A DNA stretch of 64,000 nucleotides from Cycas panzhihuaensis (Eukaryota > Cycadophyta), in contig CM041465.1 in NCBI GenBank assembly GCA_023213395.1, positions 236,413,741 to 236,477,740 on the forward strand, written 5' to 3'. A program made the position numbers and the translations under genes. The notes under the pieces are model-generated. The model saw only the letters and a program-made list of their open reading frames with translations, had not been told where the DNA came from and searched no databases. This document shows, in pieces, positions 46,879-56,388 of the stretch; position 1 is the first letter of the stretch, and each line of letters begins with the position of its first letter.

Positions 46879-49800
46879 TGTGCCTATAAGATGGTAACCA
46901 CACTTGGTTAAGATTAGATCAATCGACGAAGAGTTTTGAAATCTAGGATCAATCTAGCAAGTGAAAGAGATCACCCGCACAGGGCGTCCACACATCGAAA
47001 TGTAAGTTTGGGACCTGTGAATGGTGAAAAACTCCCTTATGGGTAACTCAGATTCAGTTTGGAGAATGGAAGGAATGAGGGATATCCTTGGTTTCTCGAG
47101 TAACCTCACAGAGGGTCCTCCTATCCTTGGATGGCTGAAGGAAGGAGGAGAGAGAGAGTGAGGAAATGGCTCCTCACATAGAGAGGGAGTGTAAAGGGGA
47201 TAACTTTAATAAAGAGGAAGGGTAACATAGGCACACAGGAGATTAAGAAGAGGGCTAATCTCACAGGTTAGGTATAGACCTAAAGGGTGATACCTGAATG
47301 GTTTAATCAAACCGAGTAGAGATGACCAAGAGAGTAGCCCTAGAAAAAGGGTGTCCTTAAGGTGCTAGACCTAAGAAGATATTAGAAACAAAGATCAAAT
47401 AAGGGATGTCTCAATGTTTGCATTTGTTGATTACAAAAATGGTGTGGTGTATGAAATGGTGTGTCCTTACACATAAAGGGATAACTTTTTAAAGTAATGA
47501 GATAATGCAGGACTCACTCTCATTTATTCACATATATGTCCTCACTCTCTTTACCTTTTAAATGTAAAAGCAAAAGTAAATGATAGCTATATGATGCTAA
47601 GCATAAGCAAAAGGTGTAAGCTTGTTAAGTAATACAATAAGATGAACATGCAAATGTGTAGGATTCTTACTACATGCACTTTCCTACGAAAGCAAGGAAA
47701 CTAGTTGACAGTAAATGACCAAAACTAGTTCTTCTTCTTTTCCTTTTTCTAAATAATATATGGGTGAAGGGAGGGGAAAGAGAAAGGAGAAAAGGAAACA
47801 AGGAAAGCCCAAGGCATACCTAGAATATGACAATTAAAGTGATGATGTCCTTGTTATGCTTGTCACCCTCATCTTTCTCCAACCATAGACATCACGGGAT
47901 GGTACCGGCGAAGAAAGCAGGGGTTCTCCTTACCTTCCCCCAAGTCAAAAGAAAAAGAAATGGCAAGGAAAGCGATGCAAGAAAATACAAAAGTCAATAC
48001 AACTTTAACTTACGATTTGGAGAGTAAAAGAAGTACCAGTTAGAAGGATGGGGACATACCTAGAGTGGGATTCCCTTCACTCTCCATGCACAACAAGGTG
48101 ACCTATAAATCAAACCAAGTTTTCCCTTTCCTAAGGGGTGCCAAGTATGCATGGGATAGATACACAATATAACAAATAATAGGATTCATGATTCTTAGCC
48201 AAAAGGAATGTTTTTCACTACAACATTGCTCCTTGTTCCTTTTATATCATTTAGTAAACAACATGGGAAAAGGGAGGCAAAGAGAGAAGGAGGATAGATA
48301 GCCTTAGAATGGCTAACCCTCTAGATCATGTGTGCTCCATGTTGTCTAAATACCAGAGAAGATGAGGCAAGGTGAATGCAAGAAACCCTTGAGATGCAAG
48401 TAGGAAAGTAGGGGAAAATGTTGCCAATGCTGTCAATGTTGCAAAGGTTGCAATGTGCAATTATTACAACCTTGATAGGGTCAAGCTAAAAGGCACAAGA
48501 AGTTATGGAATAGAGGGTTGGGATCCCCTCATGTAGGACCTGCAAAGTTGGTTACAAGCATAGTAAGAGGCTACCTACGTTACTGCCAGTAATGGTCTTA
48601 TTTCCAACGGCCTTTTGGGAGCCCAAGGAGAGAATAGAGGAAGAAGAGATGAGCAAAGAAGGGGGATGCCCTTGAGGAGAAGGCATGTTAGGTGTGGAAC
48701 CCTACCTTTGCTCCTTTCACTCTCCATGGAGATCTCTTCTTCGTTGTCCCCTTGTAGAAACCAGGGAAGAACCGAGAGGAAGAAAGGGATGAGCATGATG
48801 GAGAGGGTTTGCCTCCCACTTATAATAAAAATTAAAGGAAAGATGTTGTAAGAGTGCTAATAAATGATGTTGATATTACTTAATGCAAAAGAAGGATAAA
48901 ACATTGGCTCAGGAGTACCTGGTATGGGTAGATCATAGGTAGATCTACCAATAAAACAGAGGAGAGAGACCCACCCTACAAGGTTTGTAGGTAAAACTAT
49001 GAAGAGCAGTAAGCTAGTAGGAAGTTAGAGTGAAGAAAGTGGATCTGGACTTGATGAAGCACTTGTAGTGTGTCCTTCCCTTTGCTAGCCATGTTGTAGG
49101 CCTACAATAGCATATCTGGAGCTTCAAGTGACTGATGGCAGGTTGAGATGCTAGTGTAGCAGTCTATATCCTTGTTACATGGTATTTTTCTGAGGAAGTG
49201 CTAAGAGAGTTGAGTGAAAGAGAGTAAGAAGAGGAGAAAATGATGTCTTTTTTGGGTTTTAAACCTAACCCTAACTCAATTGAGCGATTAGGGTTTGGTT
49301 GGGGCTAGGAATACAACTCAACCACATGGTAAATTTGTAATAGATGCGAAATTTACCATGGCAGATTTTAAAAAATAAAGTTTGATAGTTGCCATGTGGT
49401 AAACTTCGTAGTACCATGAAGTTTATAGTGGTACCATGATCTTCACTATGGTGCGATAATAATATAACCAAAGATGAAAGAAAAGAAGGTTGGGAGGTCA
49501 GGAAGAGAGGTACCCTAGGCCTAGGGGGGATGGCCCTCTATCCAGATGGCTAGGGATAGTCATGGAATCAAAGAAACCTATGCCAGGTGAAGTACCAAAG
49601 ATCTAAAGCTCCTAAAAGGTTGATAAACGAATGAACATACACCAACGACACCTAGGCAAGGTGCTAGAGATTCAGGTATGGTAACAGAGTTGTGAACAGG
49701 TCATAAGGGCTAAACAGTAATTGGGATGACATGGATATGTACAGGAGGGTTGCAAAGTGCCATTGGGATCAATATCCCTAGATCATCATAGGCTAAAATG

Positions 49801-49985
49801 ATGTCATGCAGTGTGATCAGGCAACGTATGCATAATGGTTGTGTAAACAAACCAGTCAATCATGTAATGAAAACAAAGAGGTGTTTCAATTTACCTTTCT
49901 GAAATTCACCAAGGCAAAGGATAGAAGAATACCTATACTTACCTGAGTTGACTCATCCATACCCATTCCCAGTAGCTGGGAAACA
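46879..49985 (-). repeat. 3' LTR of Tat-like element H (3.1 kb)
   Basis: On the minus strand it starts TGTTTCCCAGCTACTGGGAA at 49985, almost as the LTR of E (TGTTTCCCGGCTACTGAGAA). It ends near 46879, where the similarity to F and S stops. The zone 46980-47150 matches F 3660-3860. A dyad with arms TAAACTT and AAGTTTA lies at 49400-49425. No coding sequence is seen. The exact inner end (46879) is estimated from the distances in F and S. Confidence 0.8.
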
Positions 49986-49996
49986 CTGCCCCCTTA
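49986..49996 (-). other. Polypurine tract of H
   Basis: The minus strand reads TAAGGGGGCAG directly before the LTR start TGTTTCCC. It shows that 46879-49985 is the 3' LTR and that 50000 upward is internal. Confidence 0.75.
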
Positions 49997-49997
49997 G

Positions 49998-50416
49998 AAG
50001 CAAAGCCTCACTGCTTAGAAGCATAATGCTATGGCGAATGCTGGCAACACAATGTTAGCGATATATATATATATATATATAAACAAACATAACAATGGTG
50101 TGAGTGAAGGGTGACAATGAGTGTCATGGTGGAACACATGGGCATGGAGACAAGGGAGAGATGACATAGAGGCTGCCTATGCATCACCATGTAGTTGACT
50201 GGCAATGATAACGGATGAGGGGGATGCCCCCATCGTAGGAGTATAAGAAAAGAATGGTGGTGACCATAAATATGATCAAAAAGACATTATGGATGAGATG
50301 TTATATGCATAAGCAAGTCAAAATAGTGGGGGTTATGTCTTAAGAGTGATGTTAAGAGTGGAGTAAGGAAACAAACCTGGTGGTCACCATAGTTTAACCT
50401 CATTAGCAGCTGACTT
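49998..50416 (-). other. Non-coding 3' segment of H
   Basis: Lies between the aRH and the PPT. It contains a TA microsatellite (about 50061-50080) and no recognisable frame. No integrase sequence is found here, although in a conventional aRH-integrase order it would be expected. Confidence 0.6.
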
Positions 50417-50925
50417 TCAGAGGTGCAAACAGATCACAATACAAAGGAAGGGATGACCTAAGACTTGGGCACCTGGGTGATCAGACAAGTCTCTCGAGAG
50501 GGGGTCACTAAGGAGAGGGAGGTGATGCCTAAGGATGAGATGAATAAGGCTATCTACCTCAGCATTGTGATCCCAATGGATGTGCCAGATATGAAGGAAG
50601 GGAAGCATGCCAAAAGGGACCTAATGGTCGAGGTGAGGGCCCTCAGGCATGGGCAATGCACCTGGTAGACTTGGGTCATATGGGACACCACAACCTGAGA
50701 GTCATAAAAAAGGATGATAGGTCCATGATGGAAGTGGAGTGCATCAGTAAGAGCCTCAATGACGGCTGTGTACTCAGCTTCGTTATTGGTGGCTTTGGGA
50801 AGGAAGATCTCAGAATGCATGTAGTCATATACGAAAGGGTCACAGAGGATCCACATGATGATAGAGGGTCCTAAGTTGTCGTGACTTCCACCGTCGATGA
50901 AGATGAGTAATGTCATGGTAGAAGA
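50417..50925 (-). pseudogene. Archaeal-type RNase H (aRH) of H
   Basis: On the minus strand the domain starts at TLLIFIDGGSHDNLGP (first Asp about 50893), then ATNNEAEYTAVIEAL (Glu), IILFYDSQVVVSHM (second Asp) and, after a frameshift near 50560, IWHIHWDHNAEVDSLIH (last Asp). The four acidic positions of an RNase H active site are all present. The DGGS...NPGP-like start and TNNEAEY box are those of the additional RNase H carried by Tat-group gypsy elements, not of the usual gypsy RNase H. It lies 3' of integrase and of the antisense gene, which is unexpected. The frameshift makes this copy dead. Confidence 0.82.
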
Positions 50926-51470
50926 AATAGAGGTCTTGATAGGGCAAATCAAGAAAAAAGCGTGATGACAGAGAAATAAGCAAAACAGACTCAATAGGAT
51001 GAAACAGTTGCGAGGGACTCAAGCAGCTATCGATGGAGGCCATAACGAGTAGGAGGACCCAAAGATGAGGCTACCTAAGGACTAGGAGACTGACTGAGTG
51101 GACGGGAAGGAAACGGCAGTGAAAAGGCCCCTCTAGAGCCCTAAAGGTCATAGAAGGAAGTGAGGTATAGTCCCAGATGGGAGGGCGCTTCCTTTGGGAA
51201 CCCCAGAGGCATGAATAGGTAAAAAAAATGGGTTCACGAAGATGAAATAAGCCAAATGAGTATAAACATAGGTATACTTGGAGATGGCATAAAAATTGAG
51301 GTAGAGGAGGCCTCACAAGACCGAAGGAGATGCCATAAATGCACCCGAAGGGTGAGAAGAAAAGAGGGCTATGGAGGTGAAATTGGAGATAGACCTAGAA
51401 GGCAAAGGTAACAAGGGGAGAGAGATGGTCCCAAGGGTTGTCATGGCAAGAGAAAAGGAGGAGGTGCCCA
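50926..51470 (-). other. Spacer between antisense gene and aRH
   Basis: The minus strand is open for long stretches (51316-51071 and 51043-50840) with Leu-, Ser- and Phe-rich sequence but no domain I recognise. It could be an N-terminal extension of the aRH protein or untranslated sequence. Confidence 0.35.
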
Positions 51471-51480
51471 TTGGGGCCCC

Positions 51481-51500
51481 TGCCTATATAAGGAAAATTT
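51481..51500 (+). promoter_or_regulatory. TATA-like box upstream of the antisense gene
   Basis: GCCTATATAAGG at 51485-51496 on the plus strand lies about 0.9 kb before the recognisable coding part of the antisense gene. Spacing and orientation fit a plant Pol II core promoter. The sequence downstream contains no LTR start. This is an inference from sequence only. Confidence 0.4.
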
Positions 51501-52379
51501 AACGAAGACTGGATTCATTTTCACAGGCTCACGATCGATTCAGAGCCCTTTTCCTTACATAACGGAGCACCACCCAACTTTAGAGGCATGTAGAGGGAGA
51601 TCAGACTATTAGATCGAGGCGTAGAGACAGCCATTAGGACCCAGGAGATGAGATGGCAATAGTTAGGCTAGATCCAGCAAGTGGATCACCCCTTATTCTT
51701 TCCATTTTATCATTTAAAGTTTAAGTCTTTTTAAGCTTTTATTAGGTAGTTTTAGGCCCCTTAAGGGCAAATTGGGATCTCCTGGAGCCCGAATTGGGTC
51801 CAGAGAGAGGGGGAACCAGGGTATTAGGCAGACCTAGTCCCAGTGGGCCTACGTGTGGCCCACCCAGAAAAAAAAAATTAGGTTTTTTGGGTAGATATCT
51901 CTCCTTTTATGGGGGGTGTCACTGGGCTCACAGAAAAGATCACAGTGCCCTAAAATTTGTTGCAGGGCCATTAAGATTACGCTAAAAACTCAATGGGGCC
52001 CCATGCTAAACTCAGCAGTACCATGGAGTTTAACATAGGGCGGAGGACTACTAACTAAAAAAAGTAGAGAAATAGCCCAAAGGAGTTCCAAACTCAGCCA
52101 CGAGGGGGTCAGAGGAAATCCTAAAGGTAGGTAGATGGTCACAGAGGTATTCTGACTAGTTTCTAGGATGTTTGACAGGCAATTATCATGGTGGATAACC
52201 ATGAGAACATTGGCGTTACGATGATGAGTTTTATAGAGATGTTGATTGAGGGACACAGGTAGATACTATAGAGATGTGGCCTGTTGAAGGTCATTAGGAC
52301 ATCACAGTATGCTTTAGATCAACATCTCCTGGTTGACATTATCTCACACTTAGATCACAGCTGACACATATTTCACCTC
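51500..52379 (+). other. Probable 5' leader of the antisense gene
   Basis: No convincing coding frame. A dyad with arms ATGCTAAACTC (52003-52013) and GAGTTTAACAT (52026-52036) surrounds CAGCAGTACCATG. It resembles the dyads in the Tat-like LTRs (49400, 56893). Confidence 0.4.
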
Positions 52380-53416
52380 CCCCAGGTAGGGGGCATTGCT
52401 ATCACACCAAGAGACATCTCAAGGATCCTAGGAGTATCGGTGGTAGGGGCATCGACATTACTAGGGGCATTACCTAGCAATGACGCCACACATAGGGAGG
52501 TTGCTATATTCTTTATAGGTCAGGATAGGTGGAAGAGGAGAGGGATACATGTTAAGAGTATGGTCATGTCATGGATTCCTGGGGTGAGGAAGTTATTTAT
52601 ACTAGGCATTATGTTCTGGATTTCCCAGAAACAGAACTGTAGAGACATTCCTGAAAGTTGGATGGAGACAGTGAGGAGATGTAAGGCCAGGGAGAGGATG
52701 GACTAGGCCACCCTAATAGTGGCAAACTTGATTGCCTAGCTAAACATCATTAAAGTGACCGTGAGAGGAGGCTTTTCATATAGCACATTACTATAGTGCT
52801 AGTTTTTTTATCACTTCAGAGCTGTGGAACCAACAGGAGGGCTACACCCTATCTCAGCATGGACTCCCATGGTCCAGATCTGGTGGACTCGGTTCAGGGG
52901 GACCGAGGATCAGGCGCACGTCCAACGCTCAGTGGAGGAGACATTACTTAACCTTGTCATCATGGCAGATTATATGACAGACCCATATAGAGAGGTGAGG
53001 TGGGATAGTGATGATGAGGTAGGTGGAGTAGGAGGAGTCAGAGGTGGTCTTAGAGGAGATGATAATGATGGTAGTGATGGAGATGATGGGGTAGGCCCAT
53101 CAGGAGTGGCAAACGATGAGGCAGGTCCATCAAGGACCACAAGAGGAGAGGCAGGGCCTTCGGGAACCACAGGAGGAGAGGCGGGTTCGTCAAGAGCTAC
53201 AGGGATAGGTAAGCCACCCCGCACACCATTCAGGAGGCTGAGGATAGTCAGGATAGCCTGAGTAGTGGCACATCGATAGTTGAGGAGGGTGAAGGTGATG
53301 CTCCAGTAGGCCAGGTTGTTGATGAGGTGGTACCAAAGGTGGAGGAGGTACTAGCAACTAGGGGAGGTCCCAAGGAGGAGGTATCATCTGAGTCAAGGAG
53401 CAAGTAGTCCCAAGAG

Positions 53417-53650
53417 GTGAGACACGACCTTTTCCTATCATCATTCGATCACTAAGTATCTAGATGCTTTGTTTTGAGATGATGTATGTGTGGAGATGAT
53501 GTGTATGTATGTGTGTGTGTGTGTGTGTGTGTAGAGATGATATGTGTGTGTATGGAGATGATGTATGTGTGTGTATGGAAATGATATGTGTGTGTGTGTA
53601 TGTGTGTGTGTGGATGCATATACTGATATATAGTGTATTTGACTTTGCAG
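53417..53650 (+). other. Candidate intron in the antisense ORF
   Basis: CAAGAG|GTGAGA at 53411-53422 fits a plant splice donor, and TTTGACTTTGCAG at 53638-53650 fits an acceptor with a pyrimidine-rich approach. The 234-bp interval holds a GT microsatellite with repeated GGAGATGAT units and no coding similarity, while coding-like sequence lies on both sides. It is unproven without transcripts. Confidence 0.45.
53480..53615. repeat. GT microsatellite with GGAGATGAT interruptions
   Basis: About five units of roughly 20-45 bases, each a (GT)n run followed by GGAGATGAT or a close variant, so partly a minisatellite. His/Thr- and Cys/Val-rich open frames here are artefacts. Confidence 0.9.
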
Positions 53651-54330
53651 GAGTAGCAGAGATGGGGAGGTTAGTTGAGGTAGTAGTCTAGGAGATGTTC
53701 CCCTAAGCCTATGCAGAGGGGCAACCTCCCATCTAGGTGGGAGAGGAGTTATGGTCGGCAGGGGCTTATACAACAGCATTTTCCCCATTGGTTAGGGCCA
53801 CATATGTATGGGTAGTAGAGTCCCAAGAGCATCAAGTGAGAGTGGGATAGCTATAGGGGGAACTGGATGGGACCAGAGCAGAGAGAGATACCCTACGAGG
53901 TTGGGTCTAGGAATTAGAGGCTCAAGGAGGAGTAGGTAGTAATGTGGAGAGTCACATTCAAGTAGCCATGCTAGAGGAGCAACTTCAAGGGATGGAGGAG
54001 AGGCTCTGGAGAGTAGAGGGTGAGAGAGATTATATCTAGGCATGATATGATCGGCTAGTAGACCAGATGGCATCGAGGTCCTCGCAGAGCTAGACTCATA
54101 CTCACATGATGGCGATGACCTCGAGGAGGCCTTGAGATCAGGGGAGTGAGGCAGGGAGCTCCCAGATGCACAGGAGAAGCTTAGGAGGGATGTGGTCCCC
54201 TAGAGAGGGATCGCATCGACTAGGAGACAATGCACCATGAGCAGAGGATCACTAGAGAGTAGGGTGCACTAGGTTTTGGTTTGGGAAAGCACTGGACCTC
54301 TAGGGAGTTACCATATATTACCACATGACT

Positions 54331-54999
54331 GTACCCCTCCCTGCAAGGATTCATGCTTCCCATGGATGATGTACCATACCATTTGTATGATATGACACAT
54401 TATGATTCTTTATGTATATAAACGGGGCCATTGGTACCCCATTTGATATATGATAGTGTGTGATGACACATGATGATGTATTGTGATGTGTTTATTTTTG
54501 TATATATGTTTGTGTATACATGTGTATGAGTGCATAGGTGCACGAGGAGCTATAGATCAAGATGATTTGAGTCAATTATGATATGGTTTGTGTTATAGGA
54601 TTGTTTGAGTTACATACACTTCCTTTCATATAGGGCCACACCCCTAGCAGGCACACATGATCACCATGAGCATCGGTGATAGGCGTATGTAGGGCTAGGA
54701 GATAAGGAGCCATACATATCTACATAGGAGCATAGCAGAATATGCAAAAGAAGTGCTAGCGAGAAAGGGAGTAATGATACTTGAGTATGTCATCCTAGTT
54801 GGGGAGTATTTCCAGGCTCAGGAGTGATAGGGACAACACACCCAATTAGGAGGATAAGGCCTCCAAAGAAAGGGGGAAGAAGAGATCTTGTGGGAGGACC
54901 CCAAAAGGAGTGAGAGGGCCACCCTAAACCGCCATTCCACCTGTGATTAGGAGGAATGGGGATGTACCTAGAGTGGTAGTTTAGGCTCATTTCAAAGTG
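54331..54999 (-). other. 3' untranslated segment of H between integrase and antisense ORF
   Basis: On the minus strand this segment starts with AAATGAGCCTAAACTA near 54995 and matches the plus strand of E from about 62940 to 63250. No domain is recognised in either copy. Both gag-pol and the antisense gene would end around here (convergent ends). Confidence 0.6.
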
Positions 55000-56388
55000 A
55001 AAAGAGAGAAAGAAGTGGTCATACGTAAAATTTCTTTAAGAGTTTTCCATTAACGGCTTTCTCAAATTTGAGACCCTCTAGGGTTACAATCCTATAAGCA
55101 CCATTATAGGATTGTAAATAGGCAGTCATGGAAATATTCTAATTTGAAGATGTGGTCCCTAAGATGCAAATGGAGGGGGTGAAGGCACTTGTCATACATC
55201 CTTCGTGCCCTGGCCTTAGAAGCAAGATTTGTTTGGTAAGCGATCAAGTACCTCTCGTCTAAGGCCTCAAGTTCTAGGAGGTAACCTGATGGAGAGATTC
55301 CTCATCGACAAGACCCTGAAGGGATATTTGTAAAGAGGGAATCTCCACTTCCAATGGGAGAAATGCCTCTGTTCTATACACTAGGAAAAAAGGGATCATT
55401 CTCATAGTCATGCGGATAAATGTACGACACACCCATAGAGTGGAAGGGAGTTAGAGATGCCAATCTTTTTAAGATTGGGCTATGGTTTTCTTTAAGATGT
55501 TTATAAGGGTTTTGTTGAATGACTCAACTTGGCCATTGGCATAAGGGTAATAGGGAGAGGAGGTTTTATGAGAAATTTTAAATTTCTCACAGAGTTCATC
55601 CATCTCCTTATTATAGGAAGAAGTTCTATTTTCCATTATCAAGACATTGGGGACTCCAAAACGGTAAATGATGTGCTGGTAGACGAAGGTGGCCATCATC
55701 TTGTCAGGAGTAGAAGACAAAAGGACTGCTTCAACCCATTTGGTGAAGTATTCCATAGCAGTCAAGATGAACTTGTGCTGCAACGAAGAAGGTGGGGATA
55801 TGACTCCAATAAGGTCCAACCCCCATTGGGAGAAGGGCCATGGAGATATGATAGGATGAAGGGCCTCAGAAGGTAAGTGGGTGATGTTGGCATGCTCCTA
55901 GCATCTTTGACATCTCAGGGCATAAGCGTGGGTGTTCTTGAAGAGAGACGGCCAGTAATACCCCATGTGAAGAATCCTTTAGGCCATGGATTGGCCCCCA
56001 AAATGAGCTCTGCAAATGTCGTTGTGGCATTCATAGAGTATTTAGCCTGCTTCGTCAAGGCTAAAATAACGGAGAAGGATCCCATCAAAGGATGTCTTAT
56101 ATAATACTTCACCCATGAGGAAGTATTGCCTGGCAGTAGCCTAAATACATGACCTAACTTTATCAATGGCTTCAGGATGGTACTGCTGCTGGGCGAGGTA
56201 TTGCACAATGTCCCTATACCACTCACTATCAGCGAGTGGATGAGGAGGAAAATCTTGAATGGCCAAAATGGGCTTGTCAGGCAAAGAGTCATTAATGGGA
56301 ACATCAAAAGGATTTGGGATAGGGATGTTAGCGAGTTGCTCGACCACCACCATACCTTTCTTTAACTTCTTGTTAATGATTTGAAGGT
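55000..56388 (-). pseudogene. RNase H end, linker and integrase of H
   Basis: On the minus strand from 56388: RNase H-type end KKGMVVVEQLANIPIPNPFD, linker, then SEWYRDIVQYLAQQQ, which usually precedes integrase. The HHCC zinc site follows at about 56040-55890 (ECHNDICRAHFGG, GYYWPSLF, RCQRC). The core (55819-55469) has LDLIGVISPP (first Asp), TKWVEAV, VLIMENRTSS (second Asp replaced, E at the position) and ANGQVESFNKTL (Glu). The C-terminal part near 55300-55150 has LEALDERYLIAYQ. There is no aRH between the RNase H end and integrase. E is inserted at 56389, within the RNase H end. Confidence 0.88.

Larger units (their letters stand above)
52380..54330 (+). pseudogene. Antisense ORF of H (possible plant-mobile-domain-like protein)
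   Basis: This is a gene on the strand opposite to gag-pol. The frame from 52380 reads GGIAITPRDISRILGVSVVG, then a conserved-looking domain through GLHPISAWTPMVQIWWTRFR (about 52846-52905). An acidic Gly/Asp/Ser-rich region follows (to 53261 in this frame, then one frame over to 53416), and after a possible intron a C-terminal coiled-coil-like segment LEEQLQGMEERLWRVEGERD (about 53970-54030). The tail ASRSSQS...GMWSP (54069-54201) matches the minus strand of element E at 63731-63570. The first domain is reminiscent of plant-mobile-domain proteins, which extra retrotransposon ORFs can resemble; that call is weak. In-frame TAGs kill this copy. Confidence 0.6.
46879..56388 (-). mobile_element. 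Tat-like Ty3/gypsy element H, 3' part
   Basis: This is the minus-strand 3' half of a large gypsy element. From high to low coordinates it holds the RNase H end and linker (56388-56280), integrase (56350-55000), a gene on the opposite strand (about 54330-52380), a TATA-like box for that gene, an archaeal-type RNase H (50920-50420), the PPT and a 3.1-kb 3' LTR. Its 5' part is displaced beyond the window by element E, inserted at 56389. The order is unusual. An alternative is that 49998-51500 derives from a second, rearranged copy. The LTR, aRH and antisense gene point to the Tat/Ogre group. Confidence 0.78.

Noticed and set aside
52970-53224. Pro/Ser-rich minus-strand open frame
   Set aside because: It is a shadow of the acidic part of the antisense ORF on the plus strand. 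Similarity to E supports the plus-strand reading only for the gene as a whole.
53441-53788. His/Thr-rich open frame on the minus strand
   Set aside because: It is a translation of the GT microsatellite inside the candidate intron.
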